Shown here: piece by piece, positions 12,268 through 22,300 of the stretch
Numbering within the stretch: the stretch's first letter is position 1
How the letters are laid out: each line of letters opens with the position of its first letter
Assembly: GCA_000231825.2 (NCBI GenBank)
Contig: JH720381.1
Coordinates: forward strand, 132,801-196,800
Direction of reading: 5' to 3'
DNA: 64,000 bases
Source of the DNA: Tetrahymena elliotti 4EA
Lineage: Eukaryota > Ciliophora > Oligohymenophorea > Hymenostomatida > Tetrahymenidae
Made by a program: the position numbers and the translations under genes
The notes under the pieces: generated by a model
What the model was told of the DNA's origin: nothing
Databases searched by the model: none
What the model saw: the letters and a program-made list of their open reading frames with translations, nothing else

Positions 12268-15200
12268 ATGGGGAATAAAAATCAAGTAAACAGAATCTGT
12301 TAAATGGGATTTGTAGATTTCCTTAAGGACAATTCATACACATACCAAAAAACAATTGGATTAGGATAATACCCAAAAGTAGTTGTTGCATTTTCTAAGA
12401 AGTTTAGACAGATTGTTGTGATCAAGATATATTTAATAAATGAAGTAAACATAATAGATTTAAATGAAGTCATGTTATAAATAAAGAAAATTTAAGATCA
12501 CAGCAATTAAAAATATGTTCTTCCTATTATTGAAATTATTTAAGATTTATAAATGGGTTTTTTTGGAATTGTTACAGAGCTGTGCGATTGTAAATATATT
12601 GATAATAGACCTTTCTTTCTAACTTAAAAAATTTTAAAGGTAACTTAGCAACAATTTTAAAACAAAATAAGATGAGTGTCAAACAAGTTTAAGCAATGAC
12701 TTATTAATTGCTAAGCAACTTAGATATTTATTATCAGAATGGGATTGTCCACAATAATATTAAACCTGAGAAAGTACTATATAGCAAGAAAAAAAACATG
12801 TTTTTCATATGTAGAATTAATTCTAATAATTAGGATTAAATGAATTTATTTTTTTCATATAAATAGCTAATGATAGAATATCTTAATTGCTTGATCTTCA
12901 ACACTCTAAAAAAACCTAAAAAGTAAATTATATAAATTTATTTTAATATGTTTTACTGGTAAGTAAAATAAAATTTAATTTAAAGAAATATTCATCTGAA
13001 GATAAAGGTTGGATAAAACCTTAAAGTGTTGCAGTAAAATTATTTAATCTTTGTGCTTTTAATTTAATATTGTTTAATTATTTTATAATAGAAAGATGTG
13101 TATTCTGTAGGATTGCTTGTTTTAGAAGCTTTTTTATAGCAACCATTAACAAAAAAGCAATTAAAAAATTTGAAGAATAAAAATTTATAATAAGCCATAC
13201 CTGATCTCCAACTTTCAAAAGAAAAAGAATTTGTAGATATTATACTTAATGGAATGCTAGATCCTGCTAAATAATCTAGAATGCAGCCCAATATTTTACT
13301 TTGGCATCTAAATAAATTTTAAATTGATGAAGCTACACTCCAATAACTAGTTTATCTAAATAAGTAATCATTAAATAAAATAAAATTCTTTCTTTTTCTT
13401 TATAAATGTTAGATTTTATTTTATTTGAAAAGAAATTTATTCTATTATACCTGAAATAAAATTAAATTTAATATTGTAGATTTTTTTTAATTTTATTCAT
13501 TAAAATAGAGAAAAAAAATTTACTTGTGAAGTAGCAGCAAAATTTGAGAAAAGCCTAAAAGAATGTCAAAATTTTTTTAGTGTAAATCTTAATTTTGAGT
13601 AAAAATCTTTTTGATTTTATAAAATTTACTTAAAGATATTTTACTATGGATTATTTATTTTTGCTTTAGATTTCAAATATTTAAAATTTTAAAAAATAAA
13701 ATTTTTGTAGTTCTAATGAATTAATGGATAAAGGGATAAACAAAATAGCAAAAAGCTTAGAAATGTGCCAAAACATAACTTCTTTAAATATTAATTTAAG
13801 GTGAAAATTTTTTTATTTTTGGTTTTCAAGAAAAATTAAAAAAAAATATTAATTATTAGTAACAATAAATTTGGAGATAAAGGAATAACAAGTCTCGCAA
13901 AAAGTTTAGAAAATTCCCAAAACATAAACACTTTAACTCTTCGTTTAATGTAACTAAGCTTAATTTTATTCATATCATAATTATGAAGAATATCATTCAA
14001 TATTTAATTTTGAAAGTTGAGTTTTTAATATCTTCTAAACTAGATTTTTAATTCAATCAAATTTTTGTATTTTTTAACTAATAAATAAAATCACTATTTA
14101 TTAATCATTCAGGTGCTGCTATATTGGAGATCAGGGACTAGCAAAAATGGGAAGAAGTTTATAAAAATGCTAAAATATAACTAGTTTAACACTATATTTA
14201 GAGTATTTTTTTTTATTTTATTCAAACTATTATGAAAATTCATTTATTTTACATTTTCACTATTGAGGAAATTAAATAACTTAGATAAATTTTTTCGACA
14301 TTTAGCTTTCATATTAGTTGTTCTAAATAAAAAATTATATTTTTTAAATTAGATATAATAATTTTGGAGATGAAGGATTGACATAACTTTCAGAGAGCTT
14401 AGAGAAGTGCCAAAATCTAACATTTTTAACTATTTATTTATTGTAAGAACTTATAGAAAAACTTCAAAATTTACAAATCTAAAATCTTTATTAATTTTTA
14501 AATTTATTTTTTTTCAAATAAAAAAATTGATTGATTAAACTCTTTTTTATATTAAAAGTAGTACTAATGTTGGGAATGATGGTATTTGTAACTTTGCAAA
14601 AAGTTTAGGGAAATGTTAGAATATTCTTTAGCTCACTCTTTATTTGGCGTATTTTTAATATTCTTTTATTAATTTTTAAGATAAAATTAAAACACTCATT
14701 ATTGATAAAAGATATTATTTTTAAAGCTAATATTAATTTTATTAATGATTATACAAATAAATCTTAGTTGTGGTCTTGCTGCAGATTAACTAGTGACTAA
14801 CTTAGGTTTAAGTTTAGAAAAGTGTAGAAATCTCTCAAGATTGGCTTTTTACTTATAGTAATTTTATCAAGTTTAACTCAAAAAAATTTAGAGGTTTTTT
14901 TAAATTATTTTTAAAGTAATGATAATTTAGGCTGTGAAGGGACAACAAGCTTTGGATAGAGCTTATAAAAATGTTAAAATTTAACTATGTTAACACTTGG
15001 TTTGTTGTAAAATATTTAGGATTATCATTTGATAAAAGATATTCAATAAATTAAGTTTCTTAAAGTAAAAGAAACGAAACAAATTTTCAGAATTTTTTAA
15101 ATGAAATTAAATAAAATTTAACAAAAAACTAGAAAACATTAGATTTAATTCTATTTCTTAAGTTGATCCATAAATATTTTAATTATTATTTAATAATTTT

Positions 15201-15279
15201 TGATAGGATTACTAAATAGATGAAGACTGAGCTTACAAAAAATCTGATAAGGAGATTAAATCATTTGGTTAATATATGA
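12268..15279 (+). CDS. Degenerate protein kinase (pseudokinase) fused to 90-nt-exon leucine-rich repeats, ~559 aa
   Basis: Exons: 12268-12639, 12672-12810, 12867-12922, 12986-13033, 13092-13363, then 13509-13598, 13711-13800, 13860-13949, 14113-14202, 14353-14442, 14559-14648, 14768-14857 and 14917-15006 (each exactly 90 nt), and 15207-15279 with TGA. The kinase part has a Gly-rich loop (IGLGQYPKV, ~30-38), the VAIK lysine (VVIK, ~50-53), an acidic alpha-C residue, a catalytic loop GIVHNNIKPEKVL, and the alpha-F motif DVYSVGLLVLE. The catalytic HRD is HNN, KPEN is KPEK, and no DFG is seen, so phosphotransfer is unlikely. Eight LRR exons follow, consensus N-x-x-G-D-x-G-(I/L)-x-x-L-(A)-x-S-L-x-K-C-Q-N-(I/L), of ribonuclease-inhibitor type. 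The first intron would be only 32 nt; the alternative is a frameshift just before the catalytic loop, which would make it a pseudogene. Confidence 0.7.
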
Positions 15280-15669
15280 AATTAAAGATATTAAAATTAC
15301 ACTATTATATGATACATTATATTTTTATTTATTGTTTTGAAAAGTATGTCTTTTAATAAAATTAAAAAGATAATTTAAGAAAATATTTTCACTTAAATTT
15401 TTTATCAAGAGGATTTGAATTTAGAAAAACTAAAAAAACAACTAAAATTAATTCAGATTCTTTCATTCTAAAAATTATTAGATCTAAATTTTTTAATTGA
15501 GAGTAGAAAAATTAAATAAGAATTAAATAAATAAAATCTAATAAATTAAATTTTAATTCTTTGGAAAATATTCATTTTTTAATTTTTAATTAAATTCTAA
15601 ATAGATTTAACTAAAATATATTTAAGGGGGGGTACTCTCAATAGAATTTGTGTTAAAATTAACTATTAC
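15280..15669. other. Intergenic stretch between the kinase-like LRR gene and the tRNA-Gln pair
   Basis: A/T-rich sequence with a run of seven G about 40 bases before the first tRNA-Gln, which is unusual for this DNA. No gene is seen. Confidence 0.5.
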
Positions 15670-15741
15670 GGTTGTATGGTGTAGCGGTTAGCACCGAGGA
15701 CTTTGAATCCTCTGACCTGGGTTCGAATCCCAGTACGACCT
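15670..15741 (+). tRNA. tRNA-Gln (TTG), copy 1
   Basis: A complete 72-nt cloverleaf. The acceptor stem GGTTGTA pairs with TACGACC (one G-T pair), and the T-arm GGTTCGAATCC and anticodon TTG (15703-15705) are clear. This tRNA reads CAA, the standard Gln codon. In this code, TAA and TAG are also Gln and are read by other tRNA-Gln species (UUA and CUA anticodons) not present in this window. A T-run follows as terminator. Confidence 0.95.
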
Positions 15742-15874
15742 TTTTTATTTAAGATTTTGTTTTTACTTAATTATTCTTTGAATATAATTAATTGGCAAAT
15801 AAGAATAAAAATTTACATGAAGATTTAAAAAAGGAGTAAAACAAATATTTTTATTTAGATTTAATTAGCACGAC

Positions 15875-15946
15875 GGTTGTATGGTGTAGCGGTTAGCACC
15901 GAGGACTTTGAATCCTCTGACCTGGGTTCGAATCCCAGTACGACCT
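15875..15946 (+). tRNA. tRNA-Gln (TTG), copy 2, identical to copy 1
   Basis: It is identical to the gene at 15670-15741 over all 72 bases, starts 205 bases downstream of it, and is separated by unrelated A/T-rich DNA. Conservation stops sharply at the tRNA ends, apart from the trailing T-run that both copies have. This suggests either selection and gene conversion on the tRNA itself or a very short duplication. Confidence 0.95.
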
Positions 15947-16304
15947 TTTTTTATGTTTCATAAAAATATTATTTTTTGTCACTTTGAAATAAATTAATAA
16001 AAATGAAAAATTTTAGTTTGAAATAAGTTTTTGAAAGAAAATAAAAAGATTTTTAAAATAATTTTGAAAACGAACGAAGAATAAGAGTTGAATGAAGAGA
16101 TGATCAATTAGATTTTATATATTATTAAAGATTGAATGAGTTTGATTGATGTTAAAAACGAGAGTAAAAAGAAGAAGAAATGAATCGAAAAAGAAAATAA
16201 AAGGGATATTGCATTAAATAAATAATTAAATAAATTAAAAATATCTATTCATAATAGGACATTCATATCATTAACAAAAAGTAAATAAGACTTAGTAAAT
16301 AAAA
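15947..16304. other. Intergenic stretch, purine-rich on the plus strand
   Basis: It lies between the second tRNA-Gln and the 62-residue protein gene. The last part is A-rich, as expected for a 5' leader in this genome. No separate gene is seen. Confidence 0.45.
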
Positions 16305-16570
16305 ATGAGAAGAGTTTTCTGGAACTTCAAGACTGCTTTCGTTGGTCTTCCCATGTTTTCTTTGGCCCCCAAGAACATCTTGGTCTATCCTATTGTTATT
16401 GGTGTCCCCCTTTATACATTCATCGTTTTACAAAACAGTAATTAATTTTCAGATACATTTTATGATATTTTCTAGCAAGCAAAATAACTCATGATTAATT
16501 TAAATTCTAATTAGGTGTCAGAGGATTTGCATATTTCGACGAATACGATAGCGATGTCAAGGAAAATTGA
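16305..16570 (+). CDS. Small single-pass membrane protein, 62 aa, probably mitochondrial
   Basis: Exons 16305-16437 and 16515-16570 join in phase 1 across a 77-nt intron, and the frame ends at TGA. The N-terminus (MRRVFWNFKTAF) is basic and amphipathic. It is followed by a hydrophobic segment (ILVYPIVIGVPLYTFIVL, about residues 25-42) and a short acidic tail ending in DSDVKEN. Codon use is strongly biased to GTC, TTC, CTT, AAG and CCC, unlike the neighbouring DNA and typical of highly expressed ciliate genes. Length, basic N-terminus and one membrane span fit a small subunit of an inner-membrane respiratory or ATP synthase complex, many of which are lineage-specific in ciliates. This role is inferred; I do not recognise the sequence. 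Confidence 0.75.
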
Positions 16571-17939
16571 GGGATTTGAAAATAATATAATCAAAAAAGT
16601 ACAATTTCGCTAGCTAAAGTGAATTGCAGTTAATTTTCTAGAGCAAAATCAATAAATAGTAAATAGAAACTAATTGAGTGAAATATTTGCATTTTCAATA
16701 TGTTTCTAAATAAATTAGAAAAAGAAATAAAACAATCAAAGCATAGTTAACTGGAACTAGAACATATTTAGCATTTTAAGTCTGTTTATGTTTTCTATTC
16801 ATACAATTCGTAATTAGTATAGCGAAAATCTTTAATAAATAACACTTTTTAATCCTTTCCATTATTTTAATTAGCGCTAATCATCCTTTAAAAATTCTAT
16901 TTTAAAAACTAGTTATTTTAGCAATCTTAAAGCAAATAAACCTGCCATTCATACTTAATTTTACATTTTAAGATATGTCCAACAAAATCCAATTGAATTG
17001 AAAAAATTTCCTTACATCCATTTTAACAATTTTAAAGATATATTACAACTTTGATATCTTTCAGTCTGTTAATATTTTAATAAACAAAACTACCTCTTTA
17101 AAATTCTAATAATATTAGAAATAATAATCAAAAGCAAATCATTTTATGTATATTCGTTTAAATTTTATTCAAAATAAAACTCAAACAATTTTAACAAAAA
17201 TAATTAAGAATAATTTTTCTAAAAACATTAAATTTATAATTAAAACAAATGAAGAGTTTATGTAAAAAATTAATAAGAAATTATATAGAAATATTAAATA
17301 AAGTACTAAAATTTGTTAAATCATTTCTTATTTTACATTAAAAATCGAGCAAGTTAAATAAGAGAAGAAAGCTTTATTTAATATTATTTAAAAAGATTTT
17401 ATTAGTAATCAATTCATTCATTAATTGTATTATTTTTCAATAAAATTTAGCAATGCTAAAAAAATCCTGACCATTTTAGCATTTACTTGAAAAAATATTG
17501 ATTATTTACATATAATTCTTTTGAAAAAAAGAAATTAAAAAAATAATTTAGATCAAAATTTTAATATTTAAAAGATGTTTTTAAAGAACAAATATTCATT
17601 TCTTACTTATTTGATGATAAATTTGTTGAAAATTTTATAATTAATTGACTGATTTTTTTGGATAACTAGCAAAATACAAAAGGTTTCAATTTCTTAATAA
17701 TTATTAAAACAATTTGACAAATTAATATTAATAATAGATAGATATTTATATTTTGATACTAAATTTAATCAGTACCATAAAAAAATATAAAATTAAATGT
17801 CATCATCAAATAAAATTGTTCTTTGAATCTTTCAAAAAATTTAATCTTTAATATTTTTTGCTTTTTAATTTTTTTGAAACAAAATTTAATTTAACTCACT
17901 ACTGGTTCTAACAAATTGGAAGAATTAATTTTCAGCAAA
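16571..17939. other. Intergenic A/T-rich stretch, no gene seen
   Basis: About 1.4 kb of very A/T-rich sequence downstream of the 62-residue gene. No sustained coding frame or RNA gene is visible. Confidence 0.5.
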
Positions 17940-18300
17940 ATGATAGTTTAGAATAAATTGAAAGAATAATTATTGAATAAAAATAGAATAATATTTTTCT
18001 AAATGTATTTAGGGATTTTAAGTAGAATAAGAAGTAAATTCAATTCGATGAGAAATGTGTTTGGTCTAGAAGAATATGTTATAAATTTTGTTTGGAAGTA
18101 AAAGGAGAAGAATAAATTATAGGGACTCAAAGTGTTAAGATTTATTTAATAAATTATTTTGCATAGTTTTTTTGATAAGATATGACAAAAAAAGTATAAA
18201 AAGCCATAGATTTGATGAATGGAAAAGATTTTGGATAAATTAAGGAATTTAAATAAAATAAAAGTGAAAAAAGTATATAATAGGTGATTATTTGTTTCTT
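17940..18300 (+). other. Possible small or decayed gene (two overlapping open frames)
   Basis: One frame runs from ATG 17940 to TGA at 18183-18185 (81 codons). An alternative frame from about 18015 reads FDEKCVWSRRICYKFCLEVK and would need an intron to join a second coding-like piece (KAIDLMNGKDFGQIKEFK) near 18200-18265. The stretch is richer in G than its surroundings, as coding DNA is here. I cannot decide between the frames, so the product is unknown. Confidence 0.3.
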
Positions 18301-18572
18301 TGTATTATTTATTTATCTGTCTGTCTTTAATTCTTTTGTTCTTACATAAAAAATAAATAAAAAAATTAAAGGCAAAATCCTTTTTTTATCAATCGAATTA
18401 ATACATAAACTTAAATAAATAAATCAATACATTGATTGATAGCTTTTACAAGAAAAAGCATAAAGCGCAAAATTAAGAAATAGCAAAAAGAGATATTCAT
18501 TTATAAATTCTTTAATAAGTTTCTTTATAGAATAAACACTTTAGTAAATAAATAAGCAAAAAAAACAAAGAA

Positions 18573-19056
18573 ATGAGTGATAAAGATTTAGGAGATGGAA
18601 GAAGTAAGCATTTCATTACAACCTTAGTTCACTATGCCAATAAAGAAGTAAATTATTGGATTAATTTATATTTGATTATATTTTTTGTTTAAGTTAAATC
18701 CTTTTTAGTTGCTCTTTCTCATTTTTTAATTTATTTTTTTAATGGTAGAAATGTAGATTTACTTGGAAGTTAAGGGAAAAAACTTAAGGTTATGAAAATA
18801 ATGATGATAATACAGTTAAAAGAACTAAAAGCCAAAGAGATGATTACATAAAAGTAAGAATTGTTTCTTTTAAAAATGAACGTTCAAAAGACGAATACTC
18901 TCTTAAAATCATCAAAATGATCTTTTTTTGTTTTAGCAATTTTATCTTAACCAAGTTTTAACGGATTTCATTCTCAAAAAGGAGCAATTTTAAGTCAAAA
19001 TGGGCATTTTTAAACAACGAGGAATTTATAAAAGCAAAAAGAACAACGAAAAATGA
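18573..19056 (+). CDS. Possible small protein, 99 aa, three exons
   Basis: Exons 18573-18647, 18749-18853 and 18937-19056 all join in phase 0 with good GTAA donors and TAG acceptors, and end in TGA. The product begins MSDKDLGDGRSKHF, continues with a basic, Trp-containing stretch (KCRFTWKLREKTQGYENN) and ends in a Lys/Asn-rich tail. No domain is recognised. It lies in the same orientation as the helicase gene, whose chosen start is 344 bases downstream. Its exons could instead be 5' exons of that gene, but a TGA at 19337 in the helicase frame argues against a simple fusion. Confidence 0.4.
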
Positions 19057-19399
19057 AAAATTTAAATAAAAATATACTAAAAAAGGGGTTTGAAGATAAA
19101 TAAGTTAAAAGGACAAAGTTGAGGTCAAATAAATATTTATTGGATTTAAAGTAGAATATACTTGATATTATTTTTATATATTTTAATGAAGAAGAAATAA
19201 TTTTGAATTTGAATAAAAAAATATTTTAAATGAGAAATTAACAAATTTGAATGAAATCGAGATTGAATTTAAAAAGGAATTTTTGATATTTAAATAAGAG
19301 AGTGGTTTTGATTTTAAATTAGAGAAAGAAAAAGAATGAAATTAATTTTAAATAAAATAGAAATACAAGGATACAAAATATGAAGATGAGTAGACTGAG

Positions 19400-22300
19400 A
19401 TGAAATTAAGAAGAATGGATATTATTTATAGATTATACTACACTGAGGATACGAAGTTGCGTAAATTGATGATGGATTACAAGAATTATGTAAAGAAGAT
19501 AGGAATAGATTTATAAAAGTTAGAAGAGCATAGTGAATTATAACATAATTTAAGATGCGTTGGATATTATTAGGGTATTTATAAGATATTCAAGGAAGCT
19601 TAACTTAGACCAGATGAATGCAACCTTGTTTTTATGCAGTTAATGAAGAAGGATTATGAACCAAAATATAAATTAGAAAATAATGAAGAGCCTTATCATT
19701 TATTATTAAGTTTGTTTTATATCATTGAAGATATGCAAAGGTAGATTATGGAGAGTCCTATTTTCGATGAAAAGGACGAGTCTAAGACTACTATTATTAA
19801 AGAATATAAGATGTTAAATGAAGATTAAAAGCCATTAGAATATGTAGATTCTTATAATGAGAATACATAAGAGAATATCATTGAATTCAGATATGGTTAT
19901 GACTTATTTGATGAATTCAGAAGTGATGAAATTGTTTAAATTAGATAGAAAGAAAAACTTAATTATGTTAAGGAATTCTATGAAAGATATGAAGATGTTT
20001 TAAAAAATAAATCACCAGATTTTTGGTAGTTTTTATTATTCGATGTATTGAAGGAATTGTGTAACAAAACAAACACAGATGATCAATTACAAGAAATTTT
20101 AATGAATCTTTTGGATGATTTCGATGCCTGCAGATTTTTGCTTTCCAATAGAAAAGAAATTATTCTTTACTTATATAAAAATCACTTTGCAAAAGACAAA
20201 TAATTTTCTTCTTCAATCAGTTCTATGAAAACAGATGATTCTCAAGGCTTAACAAATTACGAAATTTTGAAGTCAATTGTAAATTATTTTGATTAATTGA
20301 ATTTGGTTATTGATTTGTTTTATTTTGAATTATTTATCTAGGGTATGAAAGATGTTGATATTGAAAGAGAATCAAGATTAGGATTAAAGAAAAAGGATTT
20401 AGATTCAAAAGTTTCATAAGCACAAAGCAAAAATTCATATGATGTTGATGATGAATTTTCTGAAATAGATTTTATTAAATAAGAACAAAGTTAATTAGTT
20501 CAAAGAATTCCTTCTCTTGAAAAGAATGATTATCCTGAATATATTCAACTTAAAATATCTCCTATGCCAAGACATCATACTCATGTCACTGACCTAGTTA
20601 AAATTGAAGACAATTTCCCAGATTGGGCAAAAGTAAATTATTTATTCCTATTGCTTATTTTAAAAAAATTTTTTAATTAGGAAGTATTTGGTTCAATTCA
20701 ATCTTTAAATGTAGTTCAATCAAAGGTTTACAAAACTGCATTTTAGACAGATGATAATATTTTAATTTGTGCTCCTACAGGTGCTGGTAAAACAAATATC
20801 GCATTGATGACTGTTTTGAGAGAAGTAGAAAAACATATAAATCCTTAAACAAAATAGCTTATTGATCCTACTTTTAAAATTATTTATATTTCCCCTATGA
20901 AAGCTTTGGCTAGTGAAATAGTTGAAAAGTTCTCTGGTATGCTCAAGCATCTTAACATTAAATGTAAAGAATTAACAGGTGATATGCAACTCACTAAAAA
21001 GGAAATTGAAGAAACATAAATTATTGTCACAACTCCTGAAAAGTGGGATGTCTTCACTCGTAAGAAAAACGAAGTTGCAGAAACTCTTCGTTTACTAATT
21101 ATTGATGAAATCCACTTGCTTAATGATGAAAGAGGTCCAGTCTTAGAATGTTTGGTTTCACGTACTCTCCAAAATATTGAAAGACAATAAAAGTCTGTCA
21201 GAATGCTTGGTCTTTCTGCCACTCTTCCTAATTATTTGGATGTTGCTTCTTTCCTTCATGTTAAAAAAGAATCCGTTTTCTTCTTCGATGCAACTTACAG
21301 GTATTTATTTCATTCTATTATTTTAATTAATTTAATTATTTTTATTTAATATTTAGACCCGTACCTCTCATGTAAAGATACATTGGTGTTAGAGAACCAA
21401 AACAAACAGGATTTAAAGTCAAAAGAAAGAAAATTGATATTTATAATGAACTTTCGTATAATATTTCTAAGGGTATTCTAGAACACAAGAAATAAGTCTT
21501 GATTTTTGTTCATTCCAGAAAAGAAACCATTACTACAGCTCAATATGTCCTAAAGAAAGCTCAAGATAGTGGAGAATTGCATTTATTCAAACCAGTAAAC
21601 AGCGACAAACACTCTTTGCCTAAAATTAAAGACAAAGAATTACAAAAATTGGCTCCTTGGGGTCTTGGTTTCCATCATGCAGGTATGTTAAGAAAAGACA
21701 GAAATATTGTTGAAAAAATGTTCAACGATGGTCAAATTAGAATCCTTGTTGCAACAGCTACTCTTGCTTGGGGTGTCAACTTACCAGCTTATGGTGTTAT
21801 TATTAAAGTAAATTAAAAATTTGATTTTTTAAAAATAATTACAAACAAAAATAAATATTCTTCAAAATATTAATTTATCTAATGAGAGAAATAAAATTTT
21901 ATAAGATCAAAGAAAAAAACATTTAATAAGAAAAAAATGAATTGATTTCAAAATTTAACTTACGCAAATTTAAAATTAAACTGAATAACAAACAAATAAT
22001 AATTAGATTTTAAGGATTAAAAATTATTAATATAAAATGAAAACTAAATACTTGAAAATTATCGATTAAAATTGTTAAAAAATCAAAGAAAATAAAAAGA
22101 ATATTTATATTTTAATTTATTTTTTCTTTGAATATTAAAAAAAATCTTGATAATAATAAATAGGGTACTGATGTATATGATCCAAGCAGAGGTGGTACTT
22201 AGGATTTGTCTGTTCTTGATATTTAATAAGTAATAATTTTCAATTAACTAATTTAGAAATCTAATATTTTGAATAAAAAAGATGTTTGGTAGAGCTGGTA

